Shown: one piece after another, positions 1-11,419 of the stretch
How the letters are laid out: every line of letters begins with the position of its first letter
How positions within the stretch are numbered: the first letter of the stretch is position 1
Origin: Poa pratensis
Taxonomy: Eukaryota; Streptophyta; Magnoliopsida; Poales; Poaceae
NCBI GenBank assembly: GCA_947311845.1
Contig: CAMZMU010000048.1
Coordinates: 26,011,391-26,075,390 of the forward strand
Length of the DNA: 64,000 nt
Direction: 5' to 3'
Made by a program: the position numbers and the translations under genes
Notes under the pieces: generated by a model
What the model was told of the DNA's origin: nothing
Databases searched by the model: none
The model's input: the letters and a program-made list of their open reading frames with translations, nothing else

Positions 1-615
1 TCCACAAAAATGAAAAAAGCAATCAAGTCCACAATGTCGTCCCGACTCCCGACGCTGGGTGGTTGCCTCCGGCGGCAGCTCCGGGCGCCGGCGCTGGCCG
101 TAACCGCTGAGCGGCGAAGGATCCGGCGCGGGAGGCTCATCGGTGGACCTCCAGGTGAAGGCGGCAAGCACCGCGGCCAGGCACGGCGGCGCGGGCGACG
201 GCACTAGGAGGCGCCGACGCTGGGAAGCGGCGGCGGTCGACGCCGGGAGGTGGCAGGCGGTGCTGGGCGACGGAGGCAGATGCGGCAGGCCAGCGGGGCA
301 GCGTGGCGAGAGGCGCGGCCATGGCGACGCATGGGGGGGGAGAGGAAAAGGATGGAGGGGGAAAATGAGTGCGGGGTGAGTGGAGGGGCTGGCGGGCCTG
401 CGAGGCGGGGCCCACGTGCGGGCGTGACTGCGGGATGAGCTCGGCCAGGCTGAGATGAGAAGCTCAAATCGAGCTTCCCAACCGGACATGGCTCAGCACC
501 CTTTTTTGCATGAAGTGGGCATGGCCCAAAAGAGCAAACCGGGCTACCAAACAAGTGAAAGGTGGGTGGGGGGAGATTTTCTGAGGCCGGCCGGGCTACC
601 AAACACGCCCTATAT
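1..615. other. GC-rich non-coding segment, transposon-like end
   Basis: Strongly GC-rich DNA with short overlapping open frames on both strands and no recognisable protein. The right edge (about 590-613) reads like the terminal motif of grass DNA transposons: the reverse complement gives AGGGCGTGTTTGGTAGCCCG, and a related CCGGGCTACCAAAC copy sits at 539-552. The left end would be outside the window. From 616 to about 1009 I see nothing identifiable. Confidence 0.35.
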
Positions 616-1009
616 CTCTAGTTGCAATTCACATCTTGTGTGCCACATATCTTACTAAAAGGTGATGTTTATGGATGCTATCTTGTCTTTGGATACACTG
701 TACCTGTGCGTATGTTGACGTGAAGATTCTCGTTCAGCTCCAATGAGAGATTGCAAGGAGGGGGTTCGCATTACCGGACTACGCACCGCCTGCGTCGGCG
801 ATGACCGTGCGAGCTGCCTTGGGCGAGCCTGAGCGGTGGTCTACCCAACCACCATCGCACGCTCTGCAGCGGCATATACATGGCAGCTGAGCAGCCACTT
901 CCAATTCGCGCGGACATCTCCATAGACACATGAGAGAGAACGTGGGTAAACGAGTGGTTCACATGCCAAGGAGAGAGGATAGGGCAACGACTTTGTATTC
1001 TTAAAAACG

Positions 1010-1585
1010 ATGTTTAAGATATTGCTTATCGTTAACTTATCGCTCAGCGCAAGATAAGAGATAACTCAGCTTTGGCCGATTAATCAATTTTATCGGTCTA
1101 TTATTTATCAGCCAGTTTTTTTGTAAATCCCAGGTTTCAGTACTAAATATCTTAAATATGCTATACAAATATATTATATTGGCACTAACATTCAAAAAAA
1201 ATGAGACCACCTGGACTAGCCCTTGGTAGCATATTTTTATAGGAGAATTGCTCCTTTGTGAGAAAACCAGGAATCTCCAATGGGAATCGAACTCAGGTTG
1301 TTGAGCGTGCTCACCCACGTCTCCAACCACTGGGCCACTGCTCGGTTCTCTAGCACTAAAATTCTAATATATGATATATAGATATATTATATAAAAATCT
1401 AAAGATGGATATCCCAGGTTTTAGCACTGGAAAACCCGAATATCACACGATAAATCGCCATATCGGCCAATCACTTGTTTGTTAGACGGATAAATCGGCA
1501 TAAACGATAAACACGGCCGATATGCCTTTATCTTATTGGTGAGCACCCTATAAGTGATAAATCGGCTTATCGGTCGTTATTTTGA
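1010..1585. repeat. ATCGGC/GATAAATCGGC-rich dispersed repeat
   Basis: Many short direct and inverted copies of words such as GATAAATCGGC, TTATCGGTC and GGCCGATA lie at both sides of this stretch (1020-1110 and 1440-1580), with an AT-rich centre. The outer parts are loosely inverted (GCTTATCG near 1023, CGGCTTATCGGTC near 1563). It looks like a non-autonomous DNA element interrupted by the SINE at 1194-1352. I cannot assign a family. Confidence 0.4.
1194..1352 (-). mobile_element. tRNA-derived SINE with target-site duplication
   Basis: Read on the minus strand, the element begins AGAACCGAGCAGTGGCCCAG, containing an A-box-like TGGCCCAGTGG, followed by a B-box-like GAGTTCGATTCC, and ends in a run of eight T. 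This is the layout of grass SINEs with T-tails. It is flanked by near-perfect 12-bp direct repeats, GCACTAACATTC (1182-1193) and GCACTAAAATTC (1353-1364), one mismatch, as expected for LINE-assisted insertion. Length is about 159 bp. It is not a functional tRNA, because the tRNA-like part cannot fold into a full cloverleaf and continues into an unrelated body. Confidence 0.75.
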
Positions 1586-2389
1586 ACATTTCTTTAAAAA
1601 GAGGGGAAGCATAATCAAGTCAACATGATATGGGTCGCACCTTCTTGTTGCGCCAAAGATCTTACCATTTCCGAATGAGTTGGGGCTACATTTCTTTTCG
1701 ATTTCCATGCAGAGTGGCCCCATAGGCAAACACAAGTCTTCCCAATGAAACTTTGTTCTCACTCTTGCGCAAAATAAAAAACTTACTACGAGTTACTTGG
1801 ACACGAACTTCCCAAAAAGAAGATGCATCTTGTTAGTATGAGCAGTAAATAAATCTTTCTATGTCTTGGGCCAGAATGTCAAAACCTGTACACCTACAAT
1901 AAAATGTTTTTGTACTTGAGTTTCGGGCACTAAGGAGTAGAACGAAAAAGTGTGGTTGGGCAATGCACATACATTTTAACACCACGTCTCACGTGTGATT
2001 CACTAAGGAATAATATGGGCATAAGTAGCCAAACAATTTTCTTTTGAAGCTTAGACTTAAAACTAAAACCTCTGCTCTAATACGATATTAAATTTGAAAA
2101 GTCTAAATTATGGAAAAAATTGGGCAGTCCACATATACTTCAACTCTATTTTTATATATAGTAGATTATGGCAAGGTTAGAGGTCCGCACTCTAGCGTGG
2201 GATCCAGCACACCACTCTTGTTTGATGTTGAGCCATTAGGCGCGTCATCAAACTTGGTTGCAGATGCGAAGTTAATGCCAAAACTTGGTGTCAACCGCCA
2301 CACCAAGACATGGGGATCTTATTTCGTGAAAATGCAAAAATCATTGTGAAATGTATTGATAGAAAGAAGGTTTATGAACAAGTACAACA
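1586..2389. other. unassigned DNA
   Basis: About 800 bases without a gene. Short open frames exist on the minus strand (1577-1762) and plus strand (2110-2349), but neither has a recognisable domain or codon bias. The right part may include the 3' untranslated end of the antisense LINE that starts at about 2390; no poly-A tail or target duplication was seen. Confidence 0.3.
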
Positions 2390-4440
2390 ATGAACAAAAC
2401 TCAAGCCATGCTAGGTTTTAGGGGAGGAGCTGGGGAAGGCCACGTGATCCAATGTATGACCACAAAGGGCCCTCCACCTTTATCGTGTCAAACAAGGAGG
2501 TCAGGGAGGGTTGAGCGTTGTCGAAGACGGGCGCCCTGCGATGCTTCCAGATCCACCAGGCCGATATTATGAGCAATGATGAATTACTCTAGTGCAGTGG
2601 ACAAGAATGCATCACAACACGAACACCCACAAGTTGTCCTCGGCAATTGAGTTTTGGAGGTGGATTGAAATCCAGGATAATACCTCGTCCCAGAACGTCC
2701 TCGACATCGGGCAACCTGTAAGGATGTGCGCTCTCGTCATCATTGTCTGGTCGCACAGCGGGCAACTCATAGGGTGTGGAAGTCCATGTCGTGTGAGCCG
2801 CTCATTTGCCCAACATCTATCCTGACAAAAAAGCCAGGATCTTCATACATTTGACCCTTGGAAGAGGGTGTTGTAGCTAGATCTAGAGGAGTACCGAGAG
2901 TCGGTCGTCCAATGCCAAACCAATGTATCTGACTCCACAGCTAATTGCACGTCACTAAGTTGGAACCATACCTAGACATATTGCCAAAGGGTAAGCGAGG
3001 CTCAGGGCCCTACGATGTCGGTGAACCAGCGATGCTCTACCAGCGCATCACGCACCGTACGGCGCTTCCTAGGACACCTCGAGATTAGCACCAACGCTAT
3101 CTCCCATATGTCCTTCCCGTCAAGCCACCTATCCTTCCAGAATTGGCTTGAGGTTCCATCGCCAAGCACCATCCCTGGGAGAAAAGCATGTCGAGCCTGC
3201 AAGGGTTGGTACCCATCCTCCAAAGTCAATAGACCCAAAAGTTAATCTTTGTGCGAGCAAGGTTGGGTAACCCAACTCTTGAGCTACATCAAATTGCAGA
3301 CCTTGGGCCAGTTGACATGGCACGGGCCGCCATTAGCAGCCGCTATGCGCAATTATTGGAAACCCCGAAGGATCTAACACCTGCTTGGGAGCCTTCTTGT
3401 AGATGCTCAAGACCATGAGTTGGTGGAGTGGAATTGCGAGCACCGATTTGAACAATGTGTTAGGCGTCCAACCTTAGGCATCATGGAAACATTCCAAGTA
3501 GGGGGCTGGTTTGCAGGTCGGTCTACCAGAGGCTGGAATACTTCACTTGTAAGTCTTCTAATCTCAAGGAGATTACTGAGATACTTGACGGGATAGGGTG
3601 CAAACTGACACTCTATAATCGTCATCGGGGCAACAGTCTGCACCTCCGAACATGTGATACGTGAGACCGAGCACCTCGCAAAGTTCGTATGTAGCCATGT
3701 TGCATCCTCGAAGAGCGCAAGAATCCTACGAATCACGTGCAATCATCTCATTCGGGTGGCAGAAGATGACCATGTCGTCCGCGTAAAGCAAAAATGACAT
3801 GACCTGCTCTTGACACACCAGGCGCCAAATGATCTCTAACTTAGAGGACCTAGCCAAAAACTTGTTGAGCGTTTTAATCACCAACATGGATAATTGCGGC
3901 GACCAAGGGGCCGCCATATCTCCAGACCCTACGGTGCCACACCAGGGGCTAGTTGGCCGTTGAGCACCATTCTAGTGCTCGCCATGGACAAGAGGATGGC
4001 AACCCACTCGAAGAACCTTGAACTGAACCCCATCTTGCGAAGTACCTTGAAGAGGAGTCCCCGAGGAGACGTAGTCATGGGCACATGTGATGTCCAACTT
4101 GAGCATCACCCTACGCTCCTTAAGAGCCTGGTCGTCCATTCAACCCACATAAAGTTGTCGTGAATGTAGCACTTTCGAATGAAAACGAATTGGTTCCTAT
4201 CGATCAACAATTCAAGCCACGAAGCCAACCATGATGCCGAAGTCTTCGGCACAAGCTTGGCGAAGATGTGGATCAGGCTTATAGCACGGTGGTCACTCAA
4301 ACCAGCCACATCAGAGCGCTTAGGCAACATGCTCAATAGTGCCGGCCCTGAAATCCGCGTCCACACATCGTAAAGAGTTTGTCAAAGGCAGCCATGACAT
4401 CACCCTTCACGGTCGAGACACAGGGATCTTGACCCAACTC
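2390..4440 (-). mobile_element. degenerate L1-type LINE (ORF2 remnants)
   Basis: Minus-strand pieces give the C-terminal two thirds of a plant L1 ORF2 in the right order. Reverse transcriptase start lies at 4106-4366 (a LLPKR..D...FRPISLIH-like block, then NQFVFIRK and HDNFM). The catalytic YADD box, in SFLLYADDMVIFCHP, is at 3774-3785. The RT C-terminal zf-RVT region, with VLGDGTSSQFWKDRWLDG, is at 3002-3238. A zinc-binding CPLCDQ follows at about 2745-2766, and the terminal WIWKHR-like motif near 2530-2560. Stops and frameshifts separate the pieces and the endonuclease is absent, so it is 5'-truncated and dead. It lies antisense inside the inferred VRN1 intron 1. Confidence 0.85.
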
Positions 4441-5262
4441 TTTTGGGACACACTCGTTGTTGCACTATTTATTAGTTGATCGGTTTACCTATGTGCAATG
4501 TGTTTGTTCACACGGCACATTTATCCTTTTTGGCATTTGAATTTCTCATTTGAAAAATTGCTACTATCATCAATATATCTGTGCTGATAACTACTCCGCA
4601 TGGGCTTTGCACCACCGGATTACTCATCAGGGCATGATCTCACCCAGGATGTAGGTCTTTCTTATTTGCTCTCTTTTCATAGTATTTTCATTTCTTACAG
4701 AATTCTCATATTGTCGTTATCATCTTCGGCCCTCTATGTTAATTACTCCTCTGCCCTTCAGGTCAGGAGTGTGAGAGCTAAGCCAAACTATTGTGCATGT
4801 ATGGTCTTATCTAAAATCATGCTGTGCACGCACTAATATCAATTTCTATGAGCCGGCAGGCTAGGGCCCACTTGTGCCCAAACTAAGCCCTGCCACTAGT
4901 TAAAAGGCTGGGGTTGATGGTGTGTATCTAAGCTATGATGATTATTTTCATTTTTTTTACCGTGTCGTGGGTCACTGTACAAAAAACCATAAATTTGGAA
5001 GTTCAGTGTCGTGGGCCTTTTACACCTTTTGTGTACCTAAACTATGATTATTTTCACTGTCACAATCAGTTCAAATGTAAATAATAAGTTAATAACTAGA
5101 ACGTTTTATGCAGTGCTAGAATCTAATTTGCATATGTTGATATAAGAAAATAGTTTATGGTAAAAACTAGAGATTTATCAAATGTAACACATTCATGCCA
5201 TGTACCGAATAATCATGTTGATATGTACATCCAGTGATCAGACATTTCTTTCTCTTCTACAG

Positions 5263-7616
5263 TATGGACAAAATTCTTGAACGGTATGAGCGCTACTCCT
5301 ATGCAGAGAAAGTTCTCATTTCAACCGAATCTGAAATTCAGGTAACATAAAAACATCCGGTTTGCTTTTCTTTGGCTATCTGATGTTATGAACTTCGTTC
5401 CCTAGACCAGTGTACATTCTTTAATTATTTTCATTAGCAGTTAATAACTTGCAGCTACGGAGTGGTGGTCCATTTTGATTCTGTCTTAAGTGCTTGCTAT
5501 TCGTCCGGATTCCTACAAACTGCATTCGAAAAAACTACTCCCTTTCTAAATATAAGACATTTTAGCCTTTTCTGCCCCACACATATCTAGACGTGTTTTA
5601 GTGTAGGATGCATAAAACGTGTCTAGATACGTGTGGGCCAGAAAAAGCTAAAACATCTTATATTTAGTAACAGAGGGAGTAGTAAAAGTAAAACATGATC
5701 CAACTTTATGCTTCACTAGATTATTAGTAGTTGTAAATTGAAATTCTGCAGTAGCTATCTGGGGTTAAAATATGTGTGCGCATTTACAACAATCATAACT
5801 ATTTCTTAGATTATCTTAACATAAACCTTGGAATCTATACTTCACCAGACCTTTCAGCAATTAAGGATCACAGATGACATTCGTTCTCATTTCCAGTTTC
5901 ATTGTACAGCTTGTCTGAGACTATGACCATCTAGGTTAAGAAAGTTGATCCATTAAAAGGAGATCTAGTGAGGCTCATCTAGGAGCTCCATAACCTAACT
6001 GCTAGCTTTTGGCCAATTTCCAATCAGTTCTGATGGTATTTCGGATAAACCAAGTTGAAACTCAAACCAAGAGATCCAACCAGCTTTATCTTATTTCTGA
6101 CTGAGAAATTTATCATGTATACATGCCAAGGAATATTGAAGAATGTTGTTGCTATTCCAAATAAAAGAGAGTACAAATATATTATGTCTTGTTTAATATC
6201 ATACCTCCATTGAAGCCCTTTTAGTATTACAAGATGTTATTTTTATATCTAAATAACAGTTCTTGCAATGGCGTAATTAATTTGAAGTTATGAATTCAAG
6301 TTCAAAGCACAGAACAGTCCCTCCTTCGTAACTTGTCCTTTCTTGTTAAGTCTTGTGTTGAATCCTGAACTAATGAACTGTCAGTGTACCTTCCTGTTTC
6401 ACTCAGAGTTAAGTAAAGGAAACCTCATTTGCTTTTGCAGGGAAATTGGTGTCACGAATATAGGAAACTGAAGGCGAAGGTTGAGACAATACAGAAATGT
6501 CAAAAGTAATTTGTAGTATTTTTGGTTTTGGTTGGCAGTATGTTGTAGGTACCCTGTTAAGATAAGCGTGACTGAACTTGTACACCCTGAACCTGCAGGC
6601 ATCTCATGGGAGAGGATCTTGAATCGTTGAATCTCAAGGAGTTGCAGCAACTAGAGCAGCAGCTGGAAAGCTCACTGAAACATATCAGAGCCAGAAAGGT
6701 AGTGATATATAAGTTGACACAGCAGAGAATATATTGAAAGAACAAGAAAAACACTTGCAGAGAAGCTCAGCAAGTACATCTTAAATCAGATTCTAGACTG
6801 CAATATCGTTGTTAGGTTTATGCGTTTACAGTGACATGCTCTGTATGTTCAAGATCTGACAACTATAAATTATGCGTCTGTGCAGAGCCAGCTTATGCAC
6901 GAATCCATTTCTGAGCTTCAAAAGAAGGTAAATTTTTGTCAACCTTGCACTCCTGAATCTATAGCAGAACTGGCTCACTTGTCATGAGAATATTTAGCCA
7001 ACTTGTTCCAAATCTTCCGACGTTATGACATGTATGCAAGTATTCAGTGTACTTCGCCCAAAACCTCATTTACCTTATTTTTACTGCAGGAGAGGTCACT
7101 GCAGGAGGAGAATAAAATTCTCCAGAAGGAAGTAAGCTAGTCACTTTACGGTTCAAACGATCAAAATTGTTCCATCAAAGCATGTTAAACTGACAAAAAC
7201 CCTGGTCCCTTCCTGCAGCTCGCAGAGAAGCAGAAGGCCCATGCGCAGCAAGCGCAGTGGGAGCGAACTCAGCCTCAAACCAGCTCTTCTTCCTCCTCCA
7301 TGGCGAGGGAAGCTCCCCCAGCAACAAATATCAGGTGATGTACAACACAAACCACTTCCTATTCAGTGCTCAAAAACACCAAATTGGTTGGCAAACTGAA
7401 ACTTTCTTTCAAGTTGGTCTTCTTGGTTCTTCCTTACTGATGTAGTTGCCGTCCTTCAACATATTAAGTAACAAAATAATGCGCTTGTGTACGTTTTTGT
7501 TATACAGTGCCGGTAAACAGCCTGCGGCGGCTGGCGAGAGGCCAGAGGAGGCAGCAGCGCAGCCTCAGGCCCGCGCCGGGCTTCCCCCATGGATGACGAG
7601 CCACATCCATGGCTGA
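5263..7616 (+). CDS. VRN1: VRN1-like (AP1/FUL clade) MADS-box transcription factor, exons 2-8
   Basis: Spliced CDS: 5263-5341, 6441-6505, 6599-6698, 6886-6927, 7090-7131, 7219-7334, 7508-7616 (79, 65, 100, 42, 42, 116 and 109 nt); all introns are GT-AG. The product starts at [20 protein letters not shown] (I region into K domain). The K-domain coiled coil follows ([35 protein letters not shown]). The C-terminal region is rich in Gln and Ser and ends [11 protein letters not shown], the FUL/VRN1-type tail (LPPWM). Exon 1, with the DNA-binding MADS domain, is outside the window; adding a usual 185-nt exon 1 gives about 245 residues, the normal family length. In Pooideae this factor promotes the vegetative-to-floral transition, is induced by vernalization and acts in the nucleus. 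Regulatory sequence in intron 1 is known to set vernalization need. All visible exons are open. Orthology is firm; a close paralogue such as FUL2 is less likely because of the C-terminal match. Confidence 0.93.
5538..5679. mobile_element. Stowaway MITE in VRN1 intron 2
   Basis: A 142-bp inverted-repeat element. Its left end is CTCCCTTTCTAAATATAAGA and its right end is the complement, finishing GAGGGAG. It is bounded by TA at 5536-5537 and 5680-5681, the Tc1/mariner target duplication. No coding capacity. It lies between exons 2 and 3 and does not touch splice sites. Confidence 0.9.
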
Positions 7617-8442
7617 AGGGCTTCCAGTCCATGTATAAGCGTACTGACCAGTACGAGTAGCAAGCTGCACCTGCCTGCCTGGTGAATCATTATTGTCATC
7701 TTGTGGTTGCTAGCAAGCTGGCCCCTTGAGGAAAGTAAAAAAGAAAAAGAAAATTCAGTGACAAGTAGTGAGCTGCAATGTGTATATTTCCACTTTATCT
7801 AGCTCAGTTCCCCCAACACCTGAGCTGAGTTGGCTGTACGAGCAATTTACCATGTAATATATGTAGCATGAGTGACTCAATTTTACAGTTTCCATGATTC
7901 CAGTCCATCCTGGGTTCTGTTTGTGAATTAACACTATTAATATGAGCATGTGTACATCAGGAGGATTGTTTGAAAATAAATGGACCACTGGTTCTTTGGT
8001 CATCTTCCCATCTGAACTCAATTGGCAGGCCGGATAAAGGGAGCACATCACTGAGATAGAGATGGCCCTCTAGTTTCCACGATGGAGAAGATATTAATCA
8101 TTTCATACTTATATTACATGTATATAAGTTACTGTAAAATAAAATGCAAGGAAACAAATTTTACAACTCGTCCTCTTTCAAAAGGGTGTGGTACACTGCC
8201 AGTTAATAGAAGTGTCTGTCAGTAAAAACGATCTTTCTGCCACGCCTATAAATATTTCCTTATCATAAACCGAGAGAAACATTAAGCTCGGCAGAACACA
8301 TACCATTGAAAGAAAGGGCTCCAAATGATGGATAAGGATTACACTGTTTTACATCCCACATCAATTGATACCCCAGCTTGACCTGCTGACGAGATTCCAG
8401 CGTATCAAAAAGATAAAACCTACTATAAATGGTAACAGGAAA
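7617..8442. other. convergent intergenic region with two 3' UTRs
   Basis: The stop codons of the VRN1-like gene (7614-7616) and of the J-domain gene (8443-8445, minus strand) face each other across 826 bases. This interval must hold both 3' UTRs. AT-rich sequence and several AATAAA-like words are present (for example around 7974 and 8140), but no poly(A) site can be placed with certainty. No repeat or extra gene is visible. Confidence 0.6.
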
Positions 8443-10771
8443 CTAAAGCTTAAGTGTCTCCTTAAAGCGTGAAATAAACTTGAACGTCTCCTCTGCTTTG
8501 ACCTGCTGATAAATGTCGGTTCTTGATACTCTGTCCGGATGGAATTTCAGAAGAGCTCGCTTATAAGCAGCTTTAACCTGAAAGAAAAGGCATAAATCAA
8601 AAATGAGTATCAGATATGAGGATTAACGGCTGACCAGTTCTTATTTACATACATTAGGTCATTGCACGAAAATATATTTTTCAGTACTTACTACATGTAG
8701 ATTTGGATAATAACACTTGTTTATGAAACTCAAGTAGCGATCTAAATGCGCTAACGACACATATGGAAGCTATAACGTTAAAAAAATGAGTCCTCAAGCT
8801 ACCCCTAGGAAATTATAACATTCGCAAATAACAACTAATCTTTTGTCACCAGGATGATTAAGACAGGTTGCATGTATCAGTAAATATACAACATACCTCG
8901 CCGCCTTGAACAGGGATGCCTAATGCTCGCAAAATTGAGGACACGTCGGTGCATGCTCTTTCCATTTTTTCGAGCTCCAGTCGTACTGCCCCACGACACT
9001 GCTCCTTCAGCTGTATATCTTCTTCACCCTATTCAGCAAAGAAAAGGGAATAGTAAGTACCACAAAGATGACTTAAAGAAAGAAGCAAGATAATGATCTA
9101 GGAACTGTAAGGGTAGCAAAGCAGTGCAAGAATCAGCTCACTGCACATATACCTTTCTTTGTGTTTCACGAACTTCTTCCAATCTTTGCTTTTGTCTCTT
9201 CTGCATGTCAAGCAGTCGTACAGCTTCAGCTTTTTTTCTCTTTCGCAACCGCTTTGCCTCCTTCGCCTCCTCGGCCTATGATTTTTTTTTTATACAAACA
9301 GATGATCATGAGCAAAGTGCCAATGTAAGCCTTTTAATTTTGATGACATAACTAAGAAAACAAGTGTAGGCATGCGAAAAACACAAAAGATATGCGTGCA
9401 GCTCCTTAAAACTAACACTTATTTATACAATCCTCGGTTTTAACTGTTCTAAGCGGGCTTTAACTGTATTGTTGTTGTTGTCTAATTCTAGTTCAAAGAT
9501 AAATTCTAAGAGGGGAAATTCTTATACCTGTATTGCTAACTGACGCTGCCTGGATGCCCACTCCTCCTCTGCTGCCCTTTTGTACTCATCAGATTCCTTG
9601 TGCTTTTCACGGGCACCAATTAAACCATCCTTAAAGTCTGGGCCATCTTGGACAACCGCAGATAGTCCTAACTTTTCAGGATCATCAACAAAATCCTTTT
9701 CAGACAGAGAGCAAGTCTCCAATGTATCATTTTTGGGATCAGTCATGTTTTCTCGTATTTTCTCGTCCATCTTTTCCGAAGTGCTGACAAATATACCACT
9801 ATTATCTTTCCAATCTGCTGAGCATGAAGGAAAAACTCTATTTTTCGAGACAAAGCTATAGCTTGTGTACCCTTCAGGACTCAAGGTTTCATCTGGGCGA
9901 GGAAGGTGACTTGTTTCTGGGGCCTTTTCAGGAACATGGGCCTTGTGAGAATGAGCTGCTTCGTCATTACCAGCTGTATCAGGATTCAAACTGCAAGTTG
10001 TAGGGTTGCAATCTTCAGTTTTTCTTGCATTCGAATCATGGTCCATCGGACATTCCTGGGCATTATGCGCCGAAGAAGGTCCAGCTCCATGATTTGCACC
10101 ATTTGCACTACTTGGCCCAGCCGGGTTGAATGAATGTCTAAAAAAATCCGAGATGTCGTCGTCTAGAGGGCACTCTGAAGCAAAGACGTTCCCAAAATTT
10201 TCACCATGGTGTGTACTTGACTCGGCGCTTGACGCAGAAGTACTAGCCTTGCCATATTTACCCTTCGGGGGGACATGAGGCATCACTCTTCTTGAAGCAG
10301 CCTTCTCCCACAGCTTACGAGCCGCCACAGAGGGCAGAATCTCACAATCCGAGCTGCCATCTTCGTCTGAGTCTGTGTCTGAGCCATCGGACAGATCACT
10401 CTGGTCGCTGTCAGAAATATAATTTAGCCCATATCTGTTCCTCGTAGAAGCACGGCCAGGGGGAGTTGTCGTCGCCGGAGAACCGCCAGCACCCGCCGTG
10501 CTGGGGCCAGCCCTATCACCACCACCACGCTGCCACCCCCTTCCTCCTCATCATCGTCATCTAAGTTTATCACATTACTGCCAGAGCTGTTCCCTTTCTT
10601 GCTATTGCACGCGGCCGCCGCACGAGCAATCTCAGCTGCATCGTTGATAATGAACACCTCAGAGTCATCGGCGTCATCCCCGTCGAGAACCACCACCGGT
10701 GTGGGCGTGGGCGGCGGTACAGGCTTCGTCCTGGGCCACCTCCACGTCGGGCCCCTACGCCCCCACGACAT
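8443..10771 (-). CDS. J-domain (DnaJ-type) protein, four exons, exon 1 frameshifted
   Basis: Exons on the minus strand: 10771-9528, 9275-9153, 9028-8897, 8577-8443, all GT-AG and all phase 0. The start is the ATG of MSWGRRGPTWRW. The N-terminal half is acidic and low-complexity (VINLDDDDEEEGGGS, later SDSDQSDLSDGSDTDSDED). A charged coiled coil follows (AEEAKEAKRLRKRKKAEAVR). A short C-terminal J domain ends the protein, with the Hsp70-activating HPD in ALLKFHPDRVSRTD, stopping at FKETLKL. Length is about 545 residues. This layout fits plant J proteins with a C-terminal J domain (auxilin-like), expected to act as Hsp70 co-chaperones; the client is unknown. Between about 10520 and 10540 the reading frame changes: GGGSVVVV continues only out of frame, while RAGPSTAGAGG follows in frame. 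Loss of one G after the AGC codon would explain it, as either a real mutation or a sequence error. Confidence 0.85.
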
Positions 10772-11230
10772 CGCCGGCCGGAGCAGGAAACGGCCGGCGC
10801 ACACGGCAGCAGCAAAGAGGGCAGGGGGCTAGGGCACGGGCGCTGAGGCACACGACCCCTCCGGTTCTCCCTAGGGTTTCACAGACGTTCCTGCGAGGAG
10901 GCGCGCACAGAGATCGCCGTCAGGCGGAATCGCCCAAATGCCAAGAAATAAAAAACCCTAACTTTCGCCGATTCGGAGGACGAATCGGGAAAGAAATGGA
11001 GCGAGGGGGGAATCGATCGACGGATCGGAAGCGGGTACCTGCGCTGTGTGCGGCGGCTGCCGTGGTGGGATTCCGAGGGCGGCGCGGATCCGAGTTCGAT
11101 TCCTCTTCTTGTTGGACGGGATTCCCCCGTCGGCTGGGGTTGGAGGGGATCAGGGGAGGAGAAAGACACGGGCGGGTTGGACTTCGAGTCGGGGTCCCTT
11201 CCGAAAGGTCGATTCGCTAGCGAGACGCTT
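10772..11230 (-). promoter_or_regulatory. 5' leader and likely promoter of the J-domain gene
   Basis: GC-rich sequence just upstream of the ATG. On the minus strand there is a plausible leader intron: donor GT at 11037-11038 (context GCGCAG/GTACC) and acceptor AG at 10891-10892 (CTCGCAG/GAACG), 148 nt. Transcription would then start above 11040. No TATA box is evident. The neighbouring Mutator-like unit begins by about 11420, so the native promoter is at most a few hundred bases long. Confidence 0.45.
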
Positions 11231-11419
11231 CATACGTACGACACGTGTAACCCGAGCGAGCGAGCGAACTAACAGGCCAGCGCAAGCGAATTTGTACACG
11301 TCGAGCGGAGCCACGTACGCGTGAGCCAGCCGGCCGCGCGGCAAGCCTGGCAGCCGATCGTACGCTCCTGCCCGCGCACGTCCTGGGAGAAGCTCCCCGC
11401 GTACGTGTGCGCGTGGCCG

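Larger units (their letters stand above)
1..5262 (+). other. VRN1: 3' part of VRN1-like intron 1 (inferred)
   Basis: The first VRN1-like exon in the window starts at 5263 in the phase expected of exon 2, and no MADS-domain coding sequence occurs upstream on either strand. In Pooideae VRN1 genes intron 1 is many kilobases long, so everything from 1 to 5262 is best read as its 3' end. It contains a GC-rich transposon-like end, an ATCGGC-type repeat, a SINE and an antisense LINE. The last 800 bases (4441-5262) show no recognisable repeat. The splice acceptor is a pyrimidine-rich stretch ending in AG at 5261-5262. Confidence 0.7.

Noticed and set aside
1265..1350. tRNA-like gene on the minus strand
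   Set aside because: The A and B boxes belong to a longer SINE body with a T-tail and 12-bp target duplications; it does not form a full cloverleaf.
1..5262. MADS-domain exon 1 of VRN1 within the window
   Set aside because: Looked for the MGRGKVQL-type start on the plus strand and found none; it must lie upstream.
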